Shown piece by piece: positions 1 to 6,511 of a stretch of 39,571 nucleotides of DNA (its first letter is position 1; the number at the start of each line of letters is the position of its first letter). The position numbers and the translations under genes were made by a program. Source of the DNA: an uncultured Eubacteriales bacterium (GTDB lineage Bacteria > Bacillota > Clostridia > Oscillospirales > Oscillospiraceae); assembly GCA_900319275.1 (NCBI GenBank), contig ONNS01000010.1:1-39571 (forward strand). The letters run 5' to 3'. The notes beneath the pieces are model-generated. The model was not told the origin of the DNA and did no database searches. It saw only the letters and a list, made by a program, of their open reading frames with translations.

Positions 1-51
1 GTTGATAACCGACATCAACTGCTGCTCATCAAACCGCAGAAGCAGCTCCAA
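1..51 (-). CDS. Possible partial ORF at the window edge
   Basis: Downstream of the 73-residue gene an open frame begins with TTG at 51 and runs off the window, reading LELLLRFDEQQLMSVIN after the start codon. A GGAGG lies about 17 bases upstream, too far for a good ribosome site. Only 17 codons are visible, so neither coding status nor function can be judged. It would be the second gene of the unit driven by the promoter at 331-359. Confidence 0.2.
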   Translation of the reverse strand, partial: MELLLRFDEQQLMSVIN

Positions 52-65
52 ACGTTATCTTTTCT

Positions 66-287
66 TCATTCCTCCACCTCTCTGTCCTCGCACCATTCAG
101 CTTCCCACACTCCCGCGCCGTCGCGGAAGTAGAGCAAGTAGCACATATCAACCGCCATGTCATAGTTAGCGATTTTCGGGGTGTCCAAAACATCGCCATT
201 AGACGCGACAAGCTCTTTCTCTTCCTGATCGTACATGATCGTGAGCCTTTCGCCCTCGGCTCCGTTTATAGTGCAAATGTTTTTCAT
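66..287 (-). CDS. Small acidic protein, own promoter (moron-like)
   Basis: A 73-residue acidic, soluble protein beginning MKNICTINGAEGERLTIMYD, with no membrane segment; I do not recognise its family. It starts at ATG 287 with AAAGGAG about eight bases upstream. It lies beyond the terminator that ends the lysis genes and has its own consensus promoter, so it is transcribed separately from the late operon and is likely expressed in the lysogen. That is the usual layout of a moron gene, which often alters the host or blocks other phages; this function is inference only. Its AT-rich promoter region contrasts with the GC-rich phage genes around it. Confidence 0.75.
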   Translation of the reverse strand: MKNICTINGAEGERLTIMYDQEEKELVASNGDVLDTPKIANYDMAVDMCYLLYFRDGAGVWEAEWCEDREVEE

Positions 288-330
288 TACTGTGTCTCCT
301 TTCGGTTTCTATATTATCTCTTGCAAGTTC

Positions 331-359
331 ATTATATCATAGAGTTTATATAAAGTCAA
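331..359 (-). promoter_or_regulatory. Consensus sigma-A promoter for the 73-aa gene
   Basis: On the minus strand, TTGACT (359-354), a 17-base spacer and TATAAT (336-331) lie about 44 bases upstream of ATG 287. The match to housekeeping consensus is near perfect and no operator of the CI/Cro type is visible in it, so expression during lysogeny is expected. Confidence 0.8.
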
Positions 360-392
360 CATAAATGTATAGAAAACAATAAATAATATACA

Positions 393-419
393 ACAGCCAC
401 GGCGGTTTGCCGTGGCTGT
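393..419 (-). terminator. Terminator after the lysis genes
   Basis: Perfect 11-bp stem ACAGCCACGGC / GCCGTGGCTGT with a five-base loop, 17 bases after the holin stop codon. On the minus strand a T-rich stretch (TTGTATATTATTTATTG) follows. It ends the late operon and separates it from the 73-residue gene. Confidence 0.8.
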
Positions 420-435
420 GATTTTTGTATGTGTT

Positions 436-942
436 TTATTTGGTTTTGTCTGCACTGGTAGGTTCGCCGGTTTTGACGATCGGGGCGGCCTCTTCGGCTC
501 GGCCTTTGAGGACCCGCGCGCCGCTGATCAGCCAATCCGGGATAGGTGCACCCAATTTTTTAATATTTTCCAATACCGACCCGACCTCGGTAAAGAAATA
601 CCAGGTCGTCACAATGAGCGTTATGTAGTTACCGTATGGGATGTGTCCGTCAAAAATGGCGGCGGCCTCGGTGTGCAGGATGACCGCGATCGCGATGTCG
701 CAGAGGATCGCGACCAGCAGCGCGACGATCTCGCCGAGCTTATGCCATAAGCCCTCGCGGGCGAGCTTGCTTGTCCACTCCCCTGCCGCCTTGGCCGCGG
801 CGGTGCCGGTGACGTAATCGAGCGTGATCGTCACGATCAGCAGAAAAATTGCCCAGCCGACCCAGCCCCACAGCGCGGTCCCGAATGCGACGATCGCCGC
901 GAGCAATGTCTTGATTTCCTGTGCCTTCGATGGTTCATTCAT
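436..942 (-). CDS. Phage holin (holin_4 / Cph1 / TcdE type)
   Basis: 168-residue membrane protein with about three hydrophobic segments: residues 12-40 (LLAAIVAFGTALWGWVGWAI and following), 70-92 and 105-120, ending in a charged soluble tail. Segment order, length and the pattern around DYVTGTAAA match the Cph1/TcdE holin family, which opens the inner membrane at the end of the lytic cycle so that the endolysin reaches peptidoglycan. ATG 942 follows the endolysin stop by 13 bases and has an AGGAGG site. It is the last gene of the late operon. Confidence 0.9.
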   Translation of the reverse strand: MNEPSKAQEIKTLLAAIVAFGTALWGWVGWAIFLLIVTITLDYVTGTAAAKAAGEWTSKLAREGLWHKLGEIVALLVAILCDIAIAVILHTEAAAIFDGHIPYGNYITLIVTTWYFFTEVGSVLENIKKLGAPIPDWLISGARVLKGRAEEAAPIVKTGEPTSADKTK

Positions 943-955
943 GATTTTTTACCTC

Positions 956-1693
956 CTAATTTTTGTTGATCAGCTCCGCAAACGTCTGCGGATCGCAGAT
1001 GCCATCTGCCGGGAGACCGATTTTCCTTTTAAAACGGTTGAGCGCCTTCTTCGTTTCGTTCCCGAATTCTCCGTCAAATTTTCCGTCTTTCTTTTTGCTG
1101 TTTTCCGGCGGGAACCCCTTAAACCTCAGCAGATCCTGCAGCAGGCACACATAATAGCCGCGGTCGCCTTGCCGCAGCTCCGGTAACAGGCAGACTGTCG
1201 CGTAGATCGTGCCGTCGGCCAGCTGGTCAGGTTCCTGCGCAGCCGGTGCGTCCTCGCCCGTGTACCTCAGCACACAGTCCCAGCCGCTCGAATAGACGTA
1301 ATACGGCTGCACGCGGATCTCGTTCCCGGACTGGTCGCCCTGGATAGAGTTCCCCTCGCTGCTGCGTGCGTGCACGATGCGGCCGCCGCCGATGCACATC
1401 GCGGTGTGGTTGCGCTCATTAAGTAACACGTCGCCGCGCTGAATGCCCTCGCCGGTTACCAGGTTGACAGTGGCGGTCACGTCGGCAAAGCCGCAGGCGA
1501 GGAAGGCCGCCTTCATGTTGCCGGTATACGTCGCCCCCGCGTCGCGCACCGGCACGCCGGCCTGCTGCCAGGCTGATATCACCAGCGAGGAGCAGTCATA
1601 GTCCGGCCCCCAGCGGTTGGCCTGTGAATAGCCGTGCCGGTTGTCGTCCGCGATGCTGACAGCCCATTGCACAGCGTTTTCTATTACACTCAT
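956..1693 (-). CDS. Endolysin: NlpC/P60-like amidase/peptidase plus peptidoglycan-binding domain
   Basis: 245 residues in two parts. Residues 1-145 form a cysteine-peptidase domain of the phage peptidoglycan hydrolase (NlpC/P60, Amidase_5-like) type, with Cys34 in DYDCSSLV and His96 in NERNHTAMCIGGG. After a linker near 150-165, residues 172-243 form a PG_binding_1 domain (LRQGDRGYYVCLLQDLL, then DGKFDGEFGNETKKALNRF). It cuts the host wall peptide at the end of infection, after the holin opens the membrane. There is no signal peptide, consistent with holin-dependent release. The exact bond cut cannot be told from sequence. Confidence 0.92.
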   Translation of the reverse strand: MSVIENAVQWAVSIADDNRHGYSQANRWGPDYDCSSLVISAWQQAGVPVRDAGATYTGNMKAAFLACGFADVTATVNLVTGEGIQRGDVLLNERNHTAMCIGGGRIVHARSSEGNSIQGDQSGNEIRVQPYYVYSSGWDCVLRYTGEDAPAAQEPDQLADGTIYATVCLLPELRQGDRGYYVCLLQDLLRFKGFPPENSKKKDGKFDGEFGNETKKALNRFKRKIGLPADGICDPQTFAELINKN

Positions 1694-1698
1694 TTAAT

Positions 1699-1854
1699 CT
1701 AATCATCCTCCTCCAACAGTCCGGATCCGGCGCGCTCATCCTCGTCGACAGCCGCGCCAAGCTGCGCGAGGGCGGCGGCCTGCCGTTGGATAATGGCCGC
1801 CTGCCGCTCGACGATTTCCGTCAATTCCTCGACAGTCTGATATAGGTTGGTCAT
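1699..1854 (-). CDS. Tiny coiled-coil protein coupled to the DGR reverse transcriptase
   Basis: 51 residues. The RT stop codon TGA is followed by two bases and then ATG 1854, and the ribosome site (GGAAAGGAG) lies inside the last RT codons, so translation is coupled. Residues 4-35 carry a heptad pattern with repeated ERQAAIIQRQAAALAQL, predicting a short amphipathic coiled coil; the C-terminus is acidic (VDEDERAGSGLLEEDD). I recognise no family. Small coiled-coil genes are common just before phage lysis genes, but the position here also makes an RT accessory role conceivable. Too short for many gene callers. Confidence 0.7.
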   Translation of the reverse strand: MTNLYQTVEELTEIVERQAAIIQRQAAALAQLGAAVDEDERAGSGLLEEDD

Positions 1855-1856
1855 GA

Positions 1857-3149
1857 TCAGCTCCTTTCCGTCATTTTACGCTCAAACGCTTCACACCGCT
1901 TTATAGCCCTCTCCAGCCACGCCCGTCTCTTCCTGGACCGTTCCCGGCCCCAGTAGCTCGAGATCGCCCTTGCTATCCGAATGATCTGATCGACGTGGTA
2001 CTTCTCTTTGAACCGTTGGCTGCAGCTGCCTTTGATGCTGCCGTAGCGTGAAATCACTGAGCATACGCGCTGCCGCTGGATGGTTCCAGTCTCGCAGATC
2101 TCCCGCCAGGCCCGTGTCAGTGCACGGATCACGCGCTTGACCACCCGCGGCCGCATGGTGATATGTGTCCGGCTAACGCGGTAGCCTCCCATATCCAGAT
2201 ATGGGCAGCCACGCTGCGAGGGCCTCTCCATCGCTCTCCGATGCTTCTCCTCCTCTACAGTCAGGATACGGATGATGCCGGTGGTCGTCCGTATTCGGAT
2301 GCCATAAGTGGCGTCCATCCATTTTGCAAAGGCGGAGACGGCCTTACGGACGCCGGTTCTGGTCCGGCCCATAAAGCCGCAATCGTCCATGTAGGCTTCG
2401 ATCCTCGCGACGTAGGGCTTGAACCTGTCGCGCCTCGTCTGGCCCTGCCGGAGCGCAAATCTCAAACCGTAGCTCATGACGAGATTGAACAGCCAGGCGT
2501 CCAGATAGCCGCCTATAATCAGGCAGCCGCCAGGCGCGAGATTCCCGAGGTATTCAACGACTTTGATGATCCATACCGCCCGCGGGATCTCCTTTCTCAG
2601 GATCTTCACCACGGCAGAGTATTTCGTGGATGCATAGGCCTGTGTCGCGTCGGTCTTCTCAACGAATGAGATATCCAGGGCACCGGAGCGCAGATACCGG
2701 GCTGCCTGGTCTTTGAGCTTTGTCTGGCCATGGCCCGGAATGCTCGCGTGTTGAGTTGGTAAAATCTTTGCGTGAAACAGAGGTTCAAGGGCCAGCGCCG
2801 CGAGATGGCCGAGCAGCTGGTGTGGGATGCACAGGTTGGCGATGTTTCGCACCTTTCCCGTCATGCCGTCCGCCCTCATGGATGTCGTCACCGGGTCAAT
2901 ATAGTCCGGTTCTCTGCCGTTGAGGATGTCTTCCACCATGTCATCGATAATGCAGGCGACATTGTCCGCCGCCTCGAGCTTGACGTTTACATCCGACGTG
3001 AGCTCCGATTCGAAGATCTTCCGCCTCGGGATGCCGGCGAACTCCTCCAGATAGCGCAGGACGTCGTTTCGCTTCCATTTGCCGTCCAGAAATGAGTCTG
3101 CCGCTCTCCACGCCAGCTCGCGGCTGTACTCTTGATATCTCTGCTTCAT
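1857..3149 (-). CDS. DGR reverse transcriptase
   Basis: 430-residue reverse transcriptase, longer than most DGR RTs (about 300-400). Recognisable in order: IPGHGQTKLKDQAARYLRSG near 137-156 (DGR/retron-type block), EKTDATQAYAST near 164-175 with the first catalytic Asp, GGYLDAWLFNLVM near 213-225 (motif 4), and EAYMDD at 251-256 carrying the two catalytic Asp residues (Y253-M-D-D256). The C-terminal 150 residues are strongly basic, as expected for RNA binding. It copies the template RNA made from 3401-3546 and miscopies adenines, so that mutated cDNA replaces the variable repeat. Motif 4 lacks the SQ usual in DGR RTs. The TR lies 251 bases upstream on the same strand. Confidence 0.92.
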   Translation of the reverse strand: MKQRYQEYSRELAWRAADSFLDGKWKRNDVLRYLEEFAGIPRRKIFESELTSDVNVKLEAADNVACIIDDMVEDILNGREPDYIDPVTTSMRADGMTGKVRNIANLCIPHQLLGHLAALALEPLFHAKILPTQHASIPGHGQTKLKDQAARYLRSGALDISFVEKTDATQAYASTKYSAVVKILRKEIPRAVWIIKVVEYLGNLAPGGCLIIGGYLDAWLFNLVMSYGLRFALRQGQTRRDRFKPYVARIEAYMDDCGFMGRTRTGVRKAVSAFAKWMDATYGIRIRTTTGIIRILTVEEEKHRRAMERPSQRGCPYLDMGGYRVSRTHITMRPRVVKRVIRALTRAWREICETGTIQRQRVCSVISRYGSIKGSCSQRFKEKYHVDQIIRIARAISSYWGRERSRKRRAWLERAIKRCEAFERKMTERS

Positions 3150-3400
3150 GTTTCATCCCTCTTTCAGGGAAAGCGTTCTTTCTTTGCATGCAGCGGTCTT
3201 CGGTTAGACGGTCCCTTGAAGCAGGGCCAGCCGCTCTACTACCAACCGCGCCCCAGGCCCACGGCCTGGAGCCCCTACTTCGGGCGCCGGACCATTGCCG
3301 GCGGCCCTTTTGGCGGTGTCGGTATTGTGCGATTTTCTGATAGCGGAATTTGCGACGCAGTATCAGGAGACTCGTTCTCCCTTCGCTCAAAGGAGCGAAC
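3150..3400 (-). other. DGR spacer between TR and RT (likely part of template RNA)
   Basis: 251 bases without a convincing gene, lying between TR and the RT start. In characterised DGRs the RNA downstream of TR is needed to prime and hold the RT. The stretch contains a hairpin at 3253-3269 (CCAGGCC / GGCCTGG, three-base loop) and GC-rich complementary runs near 3280-3315. Frames that cross it are basic, low-complexity shadows. The assignment to template RNA is inference from DGR architecture. Confidence 0.6.
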
Positions 3401-3546
3401 AGAAAGCCGGGGGCGGCCATTCCAGTTCGCGTTCGACGGGGTATTGTTGCCATTCTCGCAGGCCAGGCCAGCATTGGCGCCATTGTTCAGGTTGCCATAC
3501 CGCCAGGGGCAACGGACACCGGCCGAGTTCGTGCCGTAGAAGGCGC
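3401..3546 (-). repeat. DGR template repeat (TR)
   Basis: 146 bases that align without gaps to 4129-4274 with an offset of 728. All 13 mismatches are T on the plus strand here, that is A on the transcribed minus strand: 3421, 3427, 3444, 3447, 3448, 3454, 3456, 3486, 3487, 3498, 3528, 3529 and 3532. Read in the frame of the target protein the template would give N-rich variable codons (AAC/AAT), the standard design of DGR templates because both adenines can be mutated without making stop codons. A GC-rich hairpin (3542-3559, GGCGCG / CGCGCC) marks its upstream edge. Confidence 0.95.
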
Positions 3547-3575
3547 GCAGTTTCGCGCCGCAAATCCCTTAATGA

Positions 3576-3722
3576 TTACTTGCCCAGCTCAGGCCGCGGG
3601 CCGCAGATCAGAACGGCTTCGGCCGCTGTGATCGTGCCGCTGTCGGCGTAGCCCCACACGTCCGCTGCTGTGATACGGTGCAGACGATACTGGGTTCGGA
3701 TCAGAAAAAATTTTGTAGACAT
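3576..3722 (-). CDS. XkdX-like small phage protein
   Basis: 48 residues, MSTKFFLIRTQYRLHRITAA at the start. The layout (a hydrophobic aromatic start, a helix with ADVWGYADSGTITAAEAVLI) matches XkdX, a short protein found after the tail fibre genes of Bacillus and clostridial phages; its role is unknown. ATG 3722 has a GGAGGG site and lies two bases after the upstream gene. A longer frame starting at 3818 exists but overlaps that gene, so the short start is preferred. It ends 30 bases before the TR. Confidence 0.7.
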   Translation of the reverse strand: MSTKFFLIRTQYRLHRITAADVWGYADSGTITAAEAVLICGPRPELGK

Positions 3723-3724
3723 GC

Positions 3725-4045
3725 TTATCCCTCCGTCATGCCAAGCAGCAGCTCTTCCATGTCGGACACCCGCTGCTCCAGTGTGATTTCCTCGACCGGT
3801 TGCTGGCCGAACGCCCACCAGGCGGCAAAGTTGGCCGTGACGCTCTGCACCGTTTCCTCTCGGTCCTCGGGCAGGTCGAAAACGACTTCGTCGTATTCGT
3901 AGACAGTCCCGTCGTCGTCGGTGCGCTCGGTCACATGGTCAGCCATTCTAACAACGCGCCTGCCGTCAGGGAAATTTTCGATTGTGACCGGCGCCGGTGC
4001 GCAGCTCGACTGTGTTTTTACATACAGCATTTGTCTATCCTCCAT
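3725..4045 (-). CDS. Small tail-region protein between variable protein and XkdX-like gene
   Basis: 106 residues, acidic, with a C-terminal helix ending ITLEQRVSDMEELLLG, typical of small clostridial phage proteins encoded just before XkdX. Residues 40-62 are rich in acid (TERTDDDGTVYEYDEVVFDL). It occupies the position where many DGRs encode Avd, but it is acidic and lacks the basic four-helix pattern of Avd, so I call it a tail-associated protein of unknown role. ATG 4045 has a GGAGG site. Confidence 0.7.
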   Translation of the reverse strand: MEDRQMLYVKTQSSCAPAPVTIENFPDGRRVVRMADHVTERTDDDGTVYEYDEVVFDLPEDREETVQSVTANFAAWWAFGQQPVEEITLEQRVSDMEELLLGMTEG

Positions 4046-4068
4046 GCAGATTTTGTCATGATTTTATT

Positions 4069-4085
4069 GAGGGGTCTTGCCCCTC
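4069..4085. promoter_or_regulatory. DGR target-site hairpin downstream of VR
   Basis: Six-bp stem GAGGGG / CCCCTC with a five-base loop, lying eight bases after the stop codon of the variable protein and 44 bases from the end of VR. No T-run follows on the minus strand, so it is not a standard terminator. Short GC-rich hairpins just past VR are known to raise homing in phage BPP-1 and related DGRs; assignment here is by position and form. Confidence 0.55.
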
Positions 4086-4092
4086 TGGTCGG

Positions 4093-5799
4093 CTACGCCG
4101 CCCATTCACCCCGCTTTTTACCCGAACCAGAAAGCCGGGGGCGGCCATACCAGTACGCGTTCGACGGGGTACTGCCGCCATCCCCGCAGGCCAGGCCAGC
4201 ATTGGCGCCATTGCGCAGGTTGCCAGACCGCCAGGGGCAACGGACACCGGCCGAGCCCGCGCCGTAGAAGGCGCTCTTGAAGAAAGTCGTGCTCGAACCG
4301 CCGATCTCAGCCGGGAACAGAGCAGCCTTGTCCGTATCAGCAAAGCGCTTGACGTACTGCCAGCCTTGCGGCATTTGTGCATAGGCGATGCCGGTGTCCT
4401 CGTAGTCTGCCGTGATGCTGCCGGACAGGTTCTCGCTGTCGCGGCACTCGAACACGGCGTAGTCGCCGTGGCCGTCGGCAAAGTTGGTGACGTTGTAGAG
4501 CGGATCGAGGCCGATGTCATACGCGCCGGACATCATCTCGACGCCCATGATGCGCAGCGGGTTTCGATCGGCGGTGAGGGAGTAGCAGGCGCCGTCCTTG
4601 TGTCCGGGCAGGCGCTCGGTGTTGCCGCTGTCCCAGGGCATCGTGATGATCTGCGTGGTCCCGGCCGTGACGTCAATACCGGCATCCAGGTCAAGGTTGA
4701 CAGCTACATACTCGGTGCTGTCCACCGTTACGGTCTCCATACTCAGGATGCGCACGCAGTCGCCGAGGCTGTAGCTGCTCGCAGCGCCGCGGTCCGCGCT
4801 CGCGTTGGTGCCAATGCTGACGTTAGAGCCGACCTGCAAATTGGCCGCCTGGGCCGCCGTGATCAGGACGCGCTTGACGCCGGTCTCGGTGACAGCGGCG
4901 GTGTAGCGGAAATCGTAACTCTGGCAGCCGTTGCAGATGTCCGAGTTCTCGAGGTCCCAGTGGCGCAGCTGCCACATGTCCAGTGCCCAGATCGCGTCGG
5001 CATCGTTCCAAAGGCCCTCGTAGGCCGTGACGGTGCGTGCGGACGCGATGCCCTGGTTGGCGCTACGGCGGATAAAAGGTTTCTGTCCGCGGCCGGAGCC
5101 GAGGCGGCCCTGACTGTCGTAGCCGCCGGGGAACGTCGGCCTCCAGGTCAGGTCGCGCTTGGTGTTGTCCGGGGCCACGTCGCCGGCGTAGGGGGTATAG
5201 CCGCCGGGATTGGTCAGGCTCCAGCTTTTGTAGATGTAACCGCCTTCCGTCCACTTGCGCCGCCAGAGCGCCGGGGCGAAGGTGTAAACGGGGGCCATGG
5301 CGCCGGTGATGTCAAAGGCGTCGTCTACTCCCTCGATCGCCAGCACGTTCATCGTGCCGTCGGCAAGGGACAAAGCATTTGCGCGGATGTACCAGCCGCC
5401 CAGCGGGTCCTCGTCGGTCCAGTCGGCCACGGGCGTCGTCGAATCGGTGCACAGCTGCGCCGCGCTGAGCTGCGCCAGATCACCGACCGGCGTCATGGCC
5501 GGCGCGCCGCTGGTGGCCGGATCGACGTATTTGAGCGTGTACACCTTGTCGCCCCAGGCGTTGCGCAGCATAGCGGCAAAGCGGCACAGCAGCGTGTAGC
5601 GGTTATCGGCGGGTGACGCGGCGCGGGCGCGTGTGTACCAGGTCCGAAAAACCTGCGTTGTGTTCGATCCGTTTAGGATCGCCCTGAAGATTGCGTCAAG
5701 AGCTTCCGGACTTGATGCACCGTTTGCGGCGATGGTTTCGAGCGCTCGGGCCACGCGCTCGCCTTGTTCAGCGTTTGGAAATACATTTTTGATGCTCAT
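4093..5799 (-). CDS. DGR-diversified tail tip/fibre protein with C-terminal lectin-like domain
   Basis: 568 residues. The N-terminal 150 look like a phage structural segment (MSIKNVFPNAEQGERVARAL). The rest is rich in W, G and aromatic residues (WQLRHWDLEN, MPWDSGNTERLPGH, GYDSQGRLG), as in the C-type-lectin fold of DGR targets. The VR encodes residues 510-557, ending NAYWYGRPRLS; 11 codons follow to the stop. Ten residues differ from the template-encoded version: A514, G515, S525, R529, G539, D540, G542, S543, Y549 and Y551. It likely contacts the host surface, so the DGR shifts receptor choice. ATG 5799 has a GAAAGGA site. The lectin fold is inferred from VR design and position, not shown directly. 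Confidence 0.9.
   Translation of the reverse strand: MSIKNVFPNAEQGERVARALETIAANGASSPEALDAIFRAILNGSNTTQVFRTWYTRARAASPADNRYTLLCRFAAMLRNAWGDKVYTLKYVDPATSGAPAMTPVGDLAQLSAAQLCTDSTTPVADWTDEDPLGGWYIRANALSLADGTMNVLAIEGVDDAFDITGAMAPVYTFAPALWRRKWTEGGYIYKSWSLTNPGGYTPYAGDVAPDNTKRDLTWRPTFPGGYDSQGRLGSGRGQKPFIRRSANQGIASARTVTAYEGLWNDADAIWALDMWQLRHWDLENSDICNGCQSYDFRYTAAVTETGVKRVLITAAQAANLQVGSNVSIGTNASADRGAASSYSLGDCVRILSMETVTVDSTEYVAVNLDLDAGIDVTAGTTQIITMPWDSGNTERLPGHKDGACYSLTADRNPLRIMGVEMMSGAYDIGLDPLYNVTNFADGHGDYAVFECRDSENLSGSITADYEDTGIAYAQMPQGWQYVKRFADTDKAALFPAEIGGSSTTFFKSAFYGAGSAGVRCPWRSGNLRNGANAGLACGDGGSTPSNAYWYGRPRLSGSGKKRGEWAA
4129..4274 (-). repeat. DGR variable repeat (VR)
   Basis: Partner of the TR at 3401-3546, inside the 3' end of the 568-residue tail protein. 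Relative to TR on the coding strand the changes are nine A to G, two A to C and two A to T; no change affects C, G or T of the template. The unchanged GC-rich end near 4129-4148 (GGCCGCCCCCGGCTTTCT on the coding strand) is the likely initiation-of-homing region. Just past it the two copies differ by one extra C in VR (CGAACC versus CGAAC, plus strand). Confidence 0.95.
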
Positions 5800-5803
5800 T
5801 TTC

Positions 5804-6511
5804 TTATGTCCTTTCTGTCAGCGTGAGAACAGGAAAGCCGTTCTCCACACTCCACGCCATGGCGTAGAGTTTATTTTCGTCATCTTTGTCCGTCAGGTTG
5901 ACGACGCTTGTCGCAAGTGCGGCGCTTGTCGCAGCTGCGGTCGAACTGACGGCGGCAGCCGAGGCAGCTCTCTGGGCTTCCGTTTTTGCGGTCTCTGCGT
6001 CGGTTTTGGCATTACCTGCCTCGGTGGCACTTTCGGCCGCAGCCGAGGCGGATCTCTCAGCCTCTGTCATTACAGCCTCTCCCGCGGTGTTAATGGCCTG
6101 GAGCTGCTGCGTTCCGGCCTCTGTTACGCTCTGGCGCTGCTGCGTGCCTTCGGTTGTGATTCTCTGCCGCTGCTCCGCACCGGCGGTGTTCACGTTCTGG
6201 ACCTGTGTTTCGCCGGTCGTTGTTACCTGCTGCACGGCAGCGGGCACGGTGATATTGACAAAGGCTTCGACTGCGGCTTTGATTTCCTGGGCAGTCGTGC
6301 CGAGGTTGGCCATCAGTTCGGCAAATTCATCCTCGGTGCCGACAAATCCCTTGCTGACGGCGTAGGCGTAGGCCGTGACCATGCCGATGTTCTGATCGAC
6401 GGCGCGCGGATCCTGATCGGCCTGCATCTGCTCCATCAGCTCCTCCATGGTGCCGGTGTAGCCGTTCGCGGTCAGGTTCTTATAGAGACTCAAATAATCG
6501 TTTGCATTCAT
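5804..6511 (-). CDS. Coiled-coil tail fibre / stalk protein
   Basis: 235 residues. Residues 1-75 are a compact start (MNANDYLSLYKNLTANGYTG, typical of clostridial tail fibre proteins). Residues 75-205 are a long alanine- and threonine-rich coiled-coil with repeats of T-x-G-x-Q-Q and of SASAAAESATEAGNAKTDAE type, as in fibre stalks. The last 30 residues form a small tip (YAMAWSVENGFPVLTLTERT). It overlaps the upstream gene by four bases and precedes the DGR target, suggesting a stalk or adaptor holding the variable tip protein. Confidence 0.75.
   Translation of the reverse strand: MNANDYLSLYKNLTANGYTGTMEELMEQMQADQDPRAVDQNIGMVTAYAYAVSKGFVGTEDEFAELMANLGTTAQEIKAAVEAFVNITVPAAVQQVTTTGETQVQNVNTAGAEQRQRITTEGTQQRQSVTEAGTQQLQAINTAGEAVMTEAERSASAAAESATEAGNAKTDAETAKTEAQRAASAAAVSSTAAATSAALATSVVNLTDKDDENKLYAMAWSVENGFPVLTLTERT

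Noticed and set aside
2941-3483. 180-residue frame overlapping TR and the RT start
   Set aside because: Arg-rich, no domain, runs through the repeat and the RT start in a different frame; TR must stay non-coding in that unit.
3725-4045. Avd accessory protein of the DGR
   Set aside because: Position fits, but the protein is acidic with a beta-type middle and an ITLEQRVSDMEEL end typical of tail-region proteins, not the basic four-helix Avd.
3997-5616. Long 539-residue open frame on the plus strand across the variable protein
   Set aside because: Antisense to a clear tail gene, low-complexity (A, V, R, G, D rich), a by-product of GC-rich codons.
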